Program-made: the position numbers and the translations under genes
The notes under the pieces: model-generated
The model's input: only the letters and a program-made list of their open reading frames with translations
What the model was told of the DNA's origin: nothing
Database searches by the model: none
Assembly (NCBI RefSeq): GCF_001425825.1
Contig: NZ_LMDM01000007.1
Location: 1-64,000 of the forward strand
DNA: 64,000 bases
From: Rhizobacter sp. Root1238
GTDB taxonomy: Bacteria > Pseudomonadota > Gammaproteobacteria > Burkholderiales > Burkholderiaceae_C
Direction: 5' to 3'
Part shown: one piece after another, positions 56,010-64,000 of the stretch
Position numbering within the stretch: position 1 is the stretch's first letter
How the letters are laid out: each line of letters opens with the position of its first letter

Positions 56010-56402
56010 ATGACAAGCATCAGGTTCGCCAGGACGGCCCTCGCCGTCGCGTCGCTCATCGCATCGGTCACGCTGGCCGCGGCCCAGGGCACCTCCGGTT
56101 CCGGATCGACGACCGGTGGGACCGGCGGCAACGCAGGCACCAGCGGCGCCGGCGGCAGCGCGACCGAAGACCGTTCGAAGGACAGGGCCGACCAGGCAGG
56201 GTCCGCGGCATCGGCCGCCAAGCGCAAGCACAAGAACGTCAGGGACAGCGACAAGCGCAACGGCAACAACAGCAACGGGAACAGCAACGGCACCGGCACC
56301 GGCATGGGCGGCAACGGGGGCTCGAACAGCAACGGCACCTCCGGCAGCGGCTCGACCACGCCCAACGGGACGAGCGGCACCGGGTCCGGCACCGGCCGCT
56401 GA
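56010..56402 (+). CDS. Gly/Ser/Asn-rich exported protein
   Basis: This 130-residue protein has a signal peptide (ALAVASLIASVTLAAAQG). The mature part is low-complexity: a Gly/Ser/Thr segment (about 27-52), a charged Lys/Arg/Asp patch (about 53-82, KRKHKNVRDSDKRN) and a second Gly/Asn/Ser/Thr segment to the end. It has no fixed-fold motif and should be disordered in the periplasm or outside the cell. It is followed by a strong hairpin and the oxidase gene at 56484. Confidence 0.65.
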   Translation: MTSIRFARTALAVASLIASVTLAAAQGTSGSGSTTGGTGGNAGTSGAGGSATEDRSKDRADQAGSAASAAKRKHKNVRDSDKRNGNNSNGNSNGTGTGMGGNGGSNSNGTSGSGSTTPNGTSGTGSGTGR

Positions 56403-56434
56403 CCGCAGCGACAAGACGCACCAGACCTGAACCG

Positions 56435-56463
56435 GAGCGAGCCTGCGTCGCGGGCTCGCTCCC
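56435..56463 (+). terminator. perfect hairpin between the Gly-rich gene and ctaD
   Basis: A perfect 10-bp stem (GGAGCGAGCC with GGCTCGCTCC) has a 9-nt loop. It is 33 bp after the stop at 56402 and 20 bp before the ctaD start. It could end transcription or protect the oxidase message. Confidence 0.5.
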
Positions 56464-56483
56464 TCGAGAGGGAGTGAACCGCG

Positions 56484-58133
56484 ATGAGTACCTCGACGAC
56501 CCTGGGCAGCGACCCGTCCGTGCCGGGTTCGCACGCCGACGAGGCGCACGCCCTGCCGCACGGCTGGCGGCGCTGGTTGTTCGCGACCAACCACAAGGAC
56601 ATCGGCACGCTGTACCTGTTGTTCAGCCTGACGATGTTCATGGTCGGCGGCGTGCTGGCGCTGCTGATCCGCGCCGAGCTGTTCCAGCCCGGGTTGCAGA
56701 TCGTCAACCCGCACCTCTACAACCAGATGGTGACGATGCACGGGCTCATCATGGTGTTCGGCGCGATCATGCCGGCCTTCGTCGGCTTCGCGAACTGGAT
56801 GATTCCGCTGCAGATCGGCGCGTCGGACATGGCCTTCGCGCGCATGAACAACCTCAGCTTCTGGCTCACCATTCCGGCAGCGATCGTGCTGGTCGCGAGC
56901 TTCTTCATGCCCGGCGGCGCGCCGGCCGCCGGCTGGACGCTGTACCCGCCGCTGACCTTCCAGATGCCGCAGAGCCTCGACTTCGCGATCTTCTCGCTGC
57001 ACCTGCTCGGCGCGTCGTCGATCATGGGCTCGATCAACATCATCGTGACGCTGCTGAACATGCGCGCGCCCGGCATGACGCTGATGAAGATGCCGATGTT
57101 CTGCTGGGGCTGGCTCATCACCGCCTACCTGCTGATCGGGGTGATGCCGGTGCTGGCCGGCGCGCTGACGATGACGCTGACCGACCGCCACTTCGGCACC
57201 GGCTTCTTCAACGCCGCCGCCGGCGGCGACCCGGTGCTCTACCAGCACATCTTCTGGTTCTTCGGCCACCCGGAGGTCTACATCATGATCCTGCCGGCCT
57301 TCGGCATCATCAGCCACGTGGTGCCGGCCTTCGCCCGCAAGCGGCTGTTCGGCTACACCTCGATGGTCTATGCGCTGGCGGCGATCGGCGTGCTGTCGTT
57401 CATCGTCTGGGCGCACCACATGTTCGCGACCGGCATGCCGGTGACGGGGCAGCTGTTCTTCATGTACGCGACGATGCTGGTGGCCGTGCCGACCGGCGTG
57501 AAGGTGTTCAACTGGATCGCCACCATGTGGCGCGGCTCGATGACGTTCGAGACGCCGATGCTGTTCGCCGCCGGCTTCATCTTCGTGTTCTCGGTCGGCG
57601 GGCTCAGCGGCGTCATCCTGTCGGTCGCGCCGATCGACATCCAGGTGCACGACACCTACTACGTCATCGCGCACTTCCACTATGTGCTGGTCGCCGGTTC
57701 GCTGTTCGCGATGTTCGCCGGCTTCTACTACTGGGCGCCGAAGTGGAGCGGCGTGATGTACCCCGAGCGGCGCGGCCAGGTCCACTTCTGGGTCTCGCTC
57801 GTCAGCCTGAACCTCACGTTCTTCCCGATGCACTTCCTCGGGCTTGCCGGCATGCCGCGCCGCTATGCCGACTATGCGATGCAGTTCACCGACTTCAACC
57901 GGCTGGTCTCGGTCTCGGCCTTCGTGTTCGGCCTCGCGCAGGCCGGCTTCGTCCTCTTCATCGTGCTGCCGGTGCTGCGCAAGCGCGGCGCGCCGGCAGC
58001 CGCGAAGCCGTGGGAAGGCGCGGAAGGGCTCGAATGGGAGGTGCCGTCGCCGGCACCGTTCCACACCTTCGAGCAGCCGCCGCTGCTCGATGCGAAGGGG
58101 ACTCGTGTGCGGCGCGAGCCCGGCACCGCTTGA
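56484..58133 (+). CDS. ctaD: cytochrome c oxidase subunit I, isolated gene
   Basis: This 549-residue heme-copper oxidase subunit I has twelve hydrophobic segments. The CuB and heme ligands are visible: [16 protein letters not shown] (first heme His), [18 protein letters not shown] (CuB His, with the crosslinked Tyr and Glu of A-type oxidases), [11 protein letters not shown] (CuB His pair) and [17 protein letters not shown] (the two later heme ligands). It has GAGGGAG upstream. Subunits II and III are not adjacent on this strand. The second, complete oxidase operon starts 2 kb away on the other strand. Confidence 0.93.
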   Translation: MSTSTTLGSDPSVPGSHADEAHALPHGWRRWLFATNHKDIGTLYLLFSLTMFMVGGVLALLIRAELFQPGLQIVNPHLYNQMVTMHGLIMVFGAIMPAFVGFANWMIPLQIGASDMAFARMNNLSFWLTIPAAIVLVASFFMPGGAPAAGWTLYPPLTFQMPQSLDFAIFSLHLLGASSIMGSINIIVTLLNMRAPGMTLMKMPMFCWGWLITAYLLIGVMPVLAGALTMTLTDRHFGTGFFNAAAGGDPVLYQHIFWFFGHPEVYIMILPAFGIISHVVPAFARKRLFGYTSMVYALAAIGVLSFIVWAHHMFATGMPVTGQLFFMYATMLVAVPTGVKVFNWIATMWRGSMTFETPMLFAAGFIFVFSVGGLSGVILSVAPIDIQVHDTYYVIAHFHYVLVAGSLFAMFAGFYYWAPKWSGVMYPERRGQVHFWVSLVSLNLTFFPMHFLGLAGMPRRYADYAMQFTDFNRLVSVSAFVFGLAQAGFVLFIVLPVLRKRGAPAAAKPWEGAEGLEWEVPSPAPFHTFEQPPLLDAKGTRVRREPGTA

Positions 58134-58202
58134 CCCGGGCCTGTGGCGCTTCCTCGCACACCGTTTGCCGCAACGGCAGCACCGTCACCGAGGAAGTTCC
58201 CC

Positions 58203-59063
58203 ATGCGCATCCACCACCTGAACTGCATCTCGTCCTGCCCGCTCGGCGGCTGGCTGATGGACGGCCGCGCCGCGTCCGTCTTCGAACGTGGAAGGCTGTG
58301 CTGCCACTGCCTGCTCGTCGAGTCGAACGATGGGCTGGTGCTGGTCGACACCGGCTTCGGCCTGCAGGACATTGCGCGGCCGCGCGAACGGCTGAGCCGC
58401 TTCTTCCTGTCGGTGATGAGCCCGGACTTCAAGGAAGAGATGACCGCGTTGCGGCAAATCGAGGCACTCGGCCACCGCGCTGCCGATGTCCGGCACATCG
58501 TGCTGACGCACCTCGACTTCGACCACGCCGGCGGCCTGGACGACTTCCCGGACGCGCGCGTGCACCTGCTGGCCACCGAGCGCGACAGCGCACTCGCGCA
58601 GGCGACGTGGCTCGACCGGCAACGCTACCGGCCCGAGCAGTGGTCCGGGCAGGGCCGCTGGGTGGTGCACGGCGTGGACGGCGGCGAACCCTGGCAGGGC
58701 TTCGACGGCTGCTGCACCGGCAACGGGCTGCCGCAGGGCATTGCGCTGGTGCCGCTGGCCGGCCACACGCTGGGCCATGCGGGTGTCGCGATTCGCGGCG
58801 GAGCGGGCTGGGTGTTGCAGGCCGGCGATGCCTACTTCGACCGCCGCGAGCTCGACCCGCACCCGCGCTGCCGCCTCGGGCTGCGCCTGTACCAGGCGCT
58901 GATGGAAAAGGACCGCCGTGCCCGCCTCGCGAACCAGCGCCGGCTGCGCGAGCTGAAGCGGCAACGCGGCGACGTGTGCATCGTCTGCTCGCACGACCCG
59001 GCCGAATTCGAGCAGGTGTCGCAACGCGGGCTGGATGCGCCGCAGCGGCTGGCTGTTGCGTGA
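58203..59063 (+). CDS. metallo-beta-lactamase-fold hydrolase
   Basis: The protein is 286 residues from ATG 58203 (MRIHHLNCISSCPLGG). The metal site is complete: VLTHLDFDHAGGLDDF (HxDFDH), LAGHTLGHAGVAI (His), QAGDAYFDRREL (bridging Asp) and VCSHDPAEFEQ (His). The pattern is that of the AHL-lactonase/quorum-quenching-like branch, although the natural substrate is uncertain. It is 70 bp after ctaD, likely cotranscribed, and convergent with ctaG (25 bp between stops). Confidence 0.9.
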   Translation: MRIHHLNCISSCPLGGWLMDGRAASVFERGRLCCHCLLVESNDGLVLVDTGFGLQDIARPRERLSRFFLSVMSPDFKEEMTALRQIEALGHRAADVRHIVLTHLDFDHAGGLDDFPDARVHLLATERDSALAQATWLDRQRYRPEQWSGQGRWVVHGVDGGEPWQGFDGCCTGNGLPQGIALVPLAGHTLGHAGVAIRGGAGWVLQAGDAYFDRRELDPHPRCRLGLRLYQALMEKDRRARLANQRRLRELKRQRGDVCIVCSHDPAEFEQVSQRGLDAPQRLAVA

Positions 59064-59088
59064 GGGTCGGGCGACGGCGGCGTGCTCG

Positions 59089-59988
59089 TCAGCGTGCGGC
59101 CTGTTGCAGTCCGCCGCCCTGCAGCGCACGCTGCACCTGCCACAGCGCGGCAGCCAGGTACGCCGCGCCGGCCGGCACCCACATGATCAGCCCGCCCAGC
59201 TGCTGGTCTTCCAGCGGATCGAGGCCGAGCACCGGCGCGCTGCCGAGGTAGTGCGGGTACCAGACCAGCGGCGACAGGCTGAACAACGCGCCGAGCGCGC
59301 CGGTGTGCAGCATCGTCGTGAACAGCGACAGCAGCGCGCCGCCGATCGCGCGGCGCGGCACCGCGGCCAGCGTGCACCACCAGAACAGCAGCGCGGTGCC
59401 GAGGAAGCTGGCGTGCTGCAGCGCATGCCAGGCCGGCGAGCGCAGCGCCGCCTCGAAACACAGCGGCAGGTGCCAGGCCCACAGCGCGAGCGCATGCAGG
59501 CTCCAGGCCGACAGCGGATGGGTCAGTGCCCGCCACGGCACGCGCCACGCCGGATGCCGCAGCCACCCGCCGACGCGCTGCCGTGCAGCCGGCGGCAGCG
59601 CCCAGGCCCACGCGGCGAGCGGCCGGCCCAGCACCAGCAGCGGCGCGGCGACGACCATCAGCAATTCGTGCTGCACCATGTGGGCCGCGAAGAGCCGGTC
59701 GGCCAGCGCATCGACCGGCGACGCGAGCGCGAGCGCGAGGACGGCGAAACCGGCAGCACCGGCTGCCACCGTGCCGGCATGCAGCCCGCGGCCGGCTCCC
59801 GCATGCCGCCACAGCCGGGCGGTGCCGATGGCATACAGGCCGATCGACAGCGCCAGCCATGCGAACACCCAGGGCTCGGTGCCGACGATGCTGGCCGGGG
59901 CCGCCTCGCCCGCCGGCGTGCCGGGGTGCGCGACCACGACCGCCGGCAGCAGCAGCGCCGGCAGCGCCGAATGCCTCGGCCGCGGCAT
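59089..59988 (-). CDS. ctaG: cytochrome c oxidase assembly factor CtaG (caa3-type)
   Basis: This 299-residue protein has seven or more membrane segments, of the caa3_CtaG family needed for copper insertion or assembly of caa3-type oxidases. It has FAAHMVQHELLMVVAAPLLVLG, WAWHLPLCFEAALRSPAWHALQHASFLGTALLFWW and MLHTGALGALFSLSPLVWYPHY, with the conserved His residues on membrane faces. The start ATG 59988 overlaps the stop of the small membrane protein. It is the last gene of the oxidase operon. Confidence 0.9.
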   Translation of the reverse strand: MPRPRHSALPALLLPAVVVAHPGTPAGEAAPASIVGTEPWVFAWLALSIGLYAIGTARLWRHAGAGRGLHAGTVAAGAAGFAVLALALASPVDALADRLFAAHMVQHELLMVVAAPLLVLGRPLAAWAWALPPAARQRVGGWLRHPAWRVPWRALTHPLSAWSLHALALWAWHLPLCFEAALRSPAWHALQHASFLGTALLFWWCTLAAVPRRAIGGALLSLFTTMLHTGALGALFSLSPLVWYPHYLGSAPVLGLDPLEDQQLGGLIMWVPAGAAYLAAALWQVQRALQGGGLQQAAR

Positions 59989-60299
59989 CAGTTGATGCAC
60001 GGCGAGAGCACCCACACCGGCATCCACATCGCGAGACTGGCCAGCGCCGACAGCGCGCCGGTCCAGGCCGCGACGGCGGCGAGCAGCCGGCGCCGGCCGT
60101 CGCCGGGCCCGTGCCGGCGTTGCCATTCCGCGATCGCGGCCGCGGTGGCCGCGAGCACCAGCAGCAAGGCCAGCGCCGAAACCGCGTGCAGCGTCGACGT
60201 GGACTGCCGGCTGCACGACGGCGTCACCAGCGCCAGCAGGATCGACTGCTGCGCGAGCGCCGCGAGCGGCGCGCCGATCAGGGCCGGCCACACCGTCAC
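59988..60299 (-). CDS. small membrane protein of the oxidase operon
   Basis: The protein is 103 residues from GTG 60299, which overlaps the subunit III stop (GTGTGA); its own stop overlaps the ctaG ATG. Three hydrophobic segments are visible: LIGAPLAALAQQSILLALV, LHAVSALALLLVLAATAAAI and TGALSALASLAMWMPVWVL. No family recognised, but such short proteins are often found at this place in caa3 operons. The chained overlaps imply coupled translation with the subunits. Confidence 0.7.
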   Translation of the reverse strand: MTVWPALIGAPLAALAQQSILLALVTPSCSRQSTSTLHAVSALALLLVLAATAAAIAEWQRRHGPGDGRRRLLAAVAAWTGALSALASLAMWMPVWVLSPCIN

Positions 60300-60922
60300 A
60301 CCGCTCCCCCGCGCGGCGCCCAGTACAGCACTGCGTACAGCGGCAGCCAGCTCAGCACGACGAACAGCCAGTAGATCGCGTTCTCGTGCACGTCGACGAA
60401 GCGCTTGCCTTCCCACGGGCCGGTGAACAGCAGCGCGACCAGCACCGCGCTGTCCCAGGTGTCGGTCACCAGGTGCAGCGTGTGCAGGCCCAGCAGCGTC
60501 CAGACGATGGAGCCGTAGGCATCGCTGTCCCAGCGGCAGTTGAGGCTGCCGAACTCGAAGGCGCGCAGCAGCACCGCCAGCAGGGCGGCCACCAGGGTCA
60601 CCGTGGCCCAGCGCCGGCAGGCCGCATGGTCGAGCCGCTCGCCGGCACGCTTCGCGAGGTGGTTGGGCAGCAGGCTGGCGACCAGCAGCACGGTGTTCAG
60701 CGTGCCCCACGCGAGTTGCGGCGGCGGCTCGTTCATCGGCCACACCTCGACGTGGCTGCGCAGGAAGAAGTAGCTGGCCACCGCCAGCGCGAACAGCGTG
60801 CCCTCGATCGCCATCATGCCGAGCGTGCCCCACCAGGTGAGGCTGCGCCGGCCGAAGCCGAAGCTCGGCAGCGCCGACACGTCCAGCGCCTGCGCGCGGT
60901 CGCTGTCCCGTGCCGCGCTCAT
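60296..60922 (-). CDS. ctaE: cytochrome c oxidase subunit III
   Basis: This 208-residue protein is a short, five-helix subunit III. Typical stretches are LTWWGTLGMMAIEGTLFALAVASYFFLRS (with the conserved Glu), WGTLNTVLLVASLL, LGLHTLHLVTDTWDS and FVDVHENAIYWLFVVLSWLPLYAVLYW. Subunit III stabilises proton uptake. It overlaps subunit I by 4 bp and the small membrane gene by 4 bp. Confidence 0.9.
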   Translation of the reverse strand: MSAARDSDRAQALDVSALPSFGFGRRSLTWWGTLGMMAIEGTLFALAVASYFFLRSHVEVWPMNEPPPQLAWGTLNTVLLVASLLPNHLAKRAGERLDHAACRRWATVTLVAALLAVLLRAFEFGSLNCRWDSDAYGSIVWTLLGLHTLHLVTDTWDSAVLVALLFTGPWEGKRFVDVHENAIYWLFVVLSWLPLYAVLYWAPRGGAV

Positions 60923-62841
60923 GGGGCCTTCTCCAGCGCGACGCTCGCCCGCGTCTCGGCGGCCTTCGGCCAGAACCAGGCCGTCAGCGCCACCGCCACC
61001 GGCAGCGCGAACCACACCACCGCCCATGGCGTGAAGACCGAGCCGACGAACAGCAGCGTGGCCGCCACCGCGGCCCAGAACGGCCACGCCGTCGGTCCCG
61101 GCAGGCTGTCGCGCGATTCCGGTTCGGCATCGAGCACCGTCGTGCACAGCAGCTCGCGGCTGTCGACGGCGAGGCCGGCCACGTGCGTCGGCACGGCGGA
61201 CGGCTCCCACAGCGGATCGCGCCCGTGCACCACCGGGATCGCATCGAAGTTGCAGGCCGGCGGCGGCGACGGCAGCGACCACTCCAGCGTGCCGGCCCCC
61301 CACGGGTCGGCACCGGCCGGCGCCCCGTGGCGCAGGCTGCGCGCGACGTTGACGACGAACAGCAGCACCGCCACCGCCACCACCAGCGCGCCGGCGCTGC
61401 TGAGCGCGTTCCACGCGCCCCAGCCCATCTCGGCCGGGTAGGTGTAGACCCGTCGCGTCATGCCGGCCAGGCCCAGCAGGTGCATCGGGAAGAACGCGAT
61501 GTTGAAGCCGATCGCGAACAGCCAGAAGTGCCAGCGGCCGAGCCGCTCGTCGAGCAGCCGGCCGGTCATCTTCGGGAACCAGTAATAGACCGCGCCGAAC
61601 AGCGGGAACACCGCGCCGCCGATCAGCACGTAGTGCAGGTGGGCGACGACGAAGTAGGTGTCGTGCACCTGCAGGTCGATCGGCACCGCCGCGAGCAGCA
61701 CGCCGCTCAGCCCGCCGATCACCAGGATCACGAAGAACCCGAGCACGAACAGCAGCGGGGTCCTGAACACCAGCCGGCCGGTGGCCAGCGTCGCGAGCCA
61801 GCAGAAGATCTGCAGCGCCGACGGGATCGCGATCAGCATGCTCGCCGCGGTGAAGAAGCTCTTGCCGAGTTCCGGCAGGTTGGTCGCGAACATGTGGTGC
61901 ACCCACAGCCCGAACGACAGGAAGCCGGTCGCGATCAGCGCGAGCACCATCGCGCCGTAGCCGAAGATCGGGCGCCGGCTGAAGGTCGGGATGATCGACG
62001 ACATGAACCCGAGGCCGGGGATGAAGATCAGGTAGACCTCCGGGTGGCCGAAGAACCAGAACAGGTGCTGCCACAGCACCGCATCGCCGCCCTCGCCGGG
62101 GTTGTAGAAGTGGGTGCCGACGAGCCGGTCCATGATCAGCGCGGTGCTGGCGAGCATCACCGACGGCATCGCGAACAGCACCATGAAGGCGGTCACCAGC
62201 ATGCCCCACACGAACAAGGGCATGCGGTCCAGGCGCATGCCCGGCGCGCGCAGCTTGAAGACGGTGACGATCAGGATCACCGCCTCCAGCAGGCCGGACA
62301 GTTCGGTGAAGGTGATCAGCTGGGCCCAGAAGTCGACCCGCTTGCCGGGCGCGTAGTCGGGGCCGGCCAGCGGCGGGTAGCTGAACCAGCCGGCGTCGGG
62401 CCCGATGTTCAACGCGAACGCGATGTACAGCATCAAGCCGCCGAACAGGTAGATCCAGTACGCGAAGGCGTTCATGCGCGGAAACGCGACGCTGCGCGAG
62501 CCGACCATCAGCGGCACCAGGTAGACCGACATCGCCTGCATCACCGGCACGGCGAACAGGAACATCATCGTCGTGCCGTGCATCGTGAAGAGCTGGTTGT
62601 AGAGGTCCGGCCCGACCAGCCGGCTTTCGGGCCGGGCCAGTTGCAGCCGCATCAGCAGCGCCAGCAGCCCGCCGGCGATGAAGAAGCCGAAGGCCGTCAC
62701 GATGAAGCGCCGCCCGATCGCCTTGTGGTTGACCGCCGACACCCAGCCGCGCAGGCCCGGCGGGTCGCGCCAGGTCTGCTCCAGCCGGGCCGACTGCCCG
62801 GCGGTCGGTGGCACGCTGTTGCGCACAGGCGCTTCGCTCAT
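60919..62841 (-). CDS. cytochrome c oxidase subunit I with extended C-terminus
   Basis: This 640-residue subunit I has an extended C-terminus. Ligand motifs are [50 protein letters not shown] and VAHLHYVLIGGAVFPLF. The last 120 residues after a Pro-rich linker (LEWSLPSPPPACNFDAIP) add two membrane segments (WPFWAAVAATLLFVGSVF and VVWFALPVAVALTAWFW), as in caa3/CtaD-type fusions. It is 90 residues longer than the isolated subunit I at 56484 and distinct in sequence, so the two oxidases are separate. It overlaps subunit II by 4 bp. Confidence 0.93.
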   Translation of the reverse strand: MSEAPVRNSVPPTAGQSARLEQTWRDPPGLRGWVSAVNHKAIGRRFIVTAFGFFIAGGLLALLMRLQLARPESRLVGPDLYNQLFTMHGTTMMFLFAVPVMQAMSVYLVPLMVGSRSVAFPRMNAFAYWIYLFGGLMLYIAFALNIGPDAGWFSYPPLAGPDYAPGKRVDFWAQLITFTELSGLLEAVILIVTVFKLRAPGMRLDRMPLFVWGMLVTAFMVLFAMPSVMLASTALIMDRLVGTHFYNPGEGGDAVLWQHLFWFFGHPEVYLIFIPGLGFMSSIIPTFSRRPIFGYGAMVLALIATGFLSFGLWVHHMFATNLPELGKSFFTAASMLIAIPSALQIFCWLATLATGRLVFRTPLLFVLGFFVILVIGGLSGVLLAAVPIDLQVHDTYFVVAHLHYVLIGGAVFPLFGAVYYWFPKMTGRLLDERLGRWHFWLFAIGFNIAFFPMHLLGLAGMTRRVYTYPAEMGWGAWNALSSAGALVVAVAVLLFVVNVARSLRHGAPAGADPWGAGTLEWSLPSPPPACNFDAIPVVHGRDPLWEPSAVPTHVAGLAVDSRELLCTTVLDAEPESRDSLPGPTAWPFWAAVAATLLFVGSVFTPWAVVWFALPVAVALTAWFWPKAAETRASVALEKAP

Positions 62842-63836
62842 CGCAGGCTCCCGAGGTAGGCGACGATCGCATCGAGTTCGTCGTCCGCGAGGTTCGACGC
62901 CGGCATCAGCGCGCCCGGCTTGAAGGCCTGCGGGTCGCGGATCCAGCGCTTCAGCTGGACGGCCGTGTTGGGCAGCGTGCCGGCGCCGAGCATGCGGCGC
63001 TGCGCAAGGTGGGTCAGGTCGGGCCCGCGCTGTGCGCCGGCCGCCGTGCCCTGGACCGCATGGCACATCACGCAGGTGCCGCGCGTGAACAGCTCGCGGC
63101 CGCGCCGCTGCACCGCATCGGCCGGCTCGGTGGCGGCCTCGCGCTGGCGCGCCGCCCAGGCCTCGTAGTCGGCGGCCGGCTCGGCGATCACGTCGAAGGC
63201 CATCCAGGTGTGCTGCGCACCGCAGAACTCGGCGCACTGCCCGCGGTACACGCCTGGCGTGTCGACGCGGAACTGCAGCTGCGCCGTGCGGCCGGGGATC
63301 AGGTCCTTCTTGCCGTGCAGGCTGGGTGCCCAGAAGCTGTGGATCACGTCGCTCGACTTCAGCGTCAGCACCACTGGCCGGCCGACCGGCACATGCAGTT
63401 CGTTCGCGGTGGTGAAGCTGCGCGACGGCACCGGGTCGTCGTAGCGCAGCTGCCACCACCACTGGCTGGCCGTCACCTGCACGTCGAGCGCGCCGGCCAG
63501 CGACAGCCGGGCCAATGCGCGGTCGGTCATCACGCTCGCGACGATCAGGAACAGCAGCAGCAGCGTCGACGCGGTGATGGCGGCCGACACGCCGCGCCGC
63601 GGGCCGGGCTCCGGCCGGTCCAGCGACGACAGGTCGGCGCGGCTGTCGGGCCCGGCACGCGGCGTGCGCCACAGCGACCACGCGAGCGCCACGGCGAGCA
63701 GCACGAACACCAGCGCGCAGATGCCCAGCCCGAGGCGCCACAGGTCGAGGATGTGGACGGCCTGCGGCCCGGCCGGCAGCAGCGCGTCCTGCAGCGGCGT
63801 GCCGGGGCCGGCGAGGCGGTCAGCGACGGGTTCCAT
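62838..63836 (-). CDS. ctaC: cytochrome c oxidase subunit II with fused cytochrome c
   Basis: This 332-residue protein has two N-terminal membrane helices (LGICALVFVLLAVALAWSL near 36 and TASTLLLLFLIVASVM near 88). A cupredoxin domain has the CuA site in GQCAEFCGAQHTWM and the upstream HSFWAPSL. A C-terminal cytochrome c domain (CVMCH heme motif near 254, axial Met in GALMPASNLADDELDAIVAYLGSL) makes it a caa3-type subunit II. It accepts electrons through the fused heme and passes them to CuA. It overlaps the upstream cytochrome gene by 17 bp. Confidence 0.93.
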   Translation of the reverse strand: MEPVADRLAGPGTPLQDALLPAGPQAVHILDLWRLGLGICALVFVLLAVALAWSLWRTPRAGPDSRADLSSLDRPEPGPRRGVSAAITASTLLLLFLIVASVMTDRALARLSLAGALDVQVTASQWWWQLRYDDPVPSRSFTTANELHVPVGRPVVLTLKSSDVIHSFWAPSLHGKKDLIPGRTAQLQFRVDTPGVYRGQCAEFCGAQHTWMAFDVIAEPAADYEAWAARQREAATEPADAVQRRGRELFTRGTCVMCHAVQGTAAGAQRGPDLTHLAQRRMLGAGTLPNTAVQLKRWIRDPQAFKPGALMPASNLADDELDAIVAYLGSLR

Positions 63837-64000
63837 CGTCGATCACCTGGGCTTGCGGGGTCTCGCGGCTGCGCCGCGTCTCGGGTTCGCGCCCGGCCAT
63901 GCCGTCGCTGCGGCCGGGCGCCACGTCGGAACGCAACTGGCCGGACAGCGAGCGCACATACGCCACCAGTTGCCAGACCTGGTCTTCGCTCAGGTGGCTG
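63820..64000 (-). CDS. cytochrome c-type protein, partial (C-terminus only)
   Basis: The last 59 codons of a gene entering from the right edge. The segment SEDQVWQLVAYVRSLSGQLR is the C-terminal helix of a class I cytochrome c domain, followed by a charged Arg/Glu-rich tail ending IDDGTRR. Its heme motif lies outside the window. Its stop overlaps the subunit II start, so it is the preceding gene of the oxidase operon, perhaps an electron donor. Confidence 0.75.
   Translation of the reverse strand, partial: SHLSEDQVWQLVAYVRSLSGQLRSDVAPGRSDGMAGREPETRRSRETPQAQVIDDGTRR

Noticed and set aside
55790..59251. Open frame of 1153 codons on the + strand
   Set aside because: Overlaps ctaD and the MBL gene in another frame; the low-complexity Arg/His-rich product has no domain.

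Overview
The window reads as chromosomal DNA of a GC-rich betaproteobacterium, most likely Burkholderiales (Rubrivivax/Leptothrix/Piscinibacter-like). This is an inference from base composition, codon use and gene families (MipA/OmpV, ArnT-type transferases, aa3/caa3-type oxidase, RbgA-type GTPase). No rRNA, tRNA or CRISPR array was seen.

Region 1 (about 1-19,200) is an accessory island. It holds a 3'-truncated IS3 element, a broken tyrosine recombinase, a complete IS30 element and then a long series of short genes. All but the inserted elements and a few foreign genes are on the + strand. They encode small membrane proteins, two GNAT acetyltransferases, a HEAT-like protein, a NADAR protein, a glyoxalase-fold protein and several orphans. 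In front of almost every one lies a copy of the same imperfect hairpin repeat of about 40 bp, always in the same orientation, with about 16 copies between 3.26 and 19.14 kb. An IS3 and an IS1182-like element are each inserted inside a copy, and both target duplications can be read. The layout resembles an integron cassette array, but no integron integrase and no canonical attC core sites are visible. The array is interrupted at 9.8-12.8 kb by transposase fragments, a GreA/GreB-like gene and a divergent SDR/LysR pair.

Region 2 (19,400-29,800) is an envelope-modification locus. It has a MipA/OmpV porin-like gene followed by an ArnT-like glycosyltransferase, a divergent OmpR/sensor-kinase pair, an Omp85-type outer membrane protein, a second ArnT-like gene whose C-terminus has been deleted and frameshifted, and a tandem S41 peptidase-like protein. 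PmrA-like direct repeats with an 11-bp period lie in front of the Omp85 gene and between the second arnT copy and the S41 gene.

Region 3 (29,800-46,700) carries regulators and sensors: an atypical metallo-beta-lactamase-fold gene beside a LysR regulator, a TonB-dependent receptor with a QseBC/PmrAB-like pair, a chemoreceptor, two overlapping histidine kinases, an RbgA-type GTPase, an AraC regulator divergent from an SDR, and two exported or orphan proteins.

Region 4 (46,700-56,400) has two hemerythrin-domain proteins bracketing a saccharide cluster. The cluster consists of UDP-galactopyranose mutase, a GH1-like/RmlD-like fusion, a GH2 enzyme, a glycosyltransferase and a 50-residue small protein. 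Next come a DUF1264 protein, a DUF378 protein and a Gly/Asn-rich exported protein.

Region 5 (56,480-64,000) is respiratory: an isolated cytochrome oxidase subunit I and an MBL-fold hydrolase on +, then a tightly overlapping minus-strand oxidase operon (cytochrome c, subunit II with fused cytochrome c, subunit I, subunit III, a small membrane protein, CtaG) that runs off the right edge.
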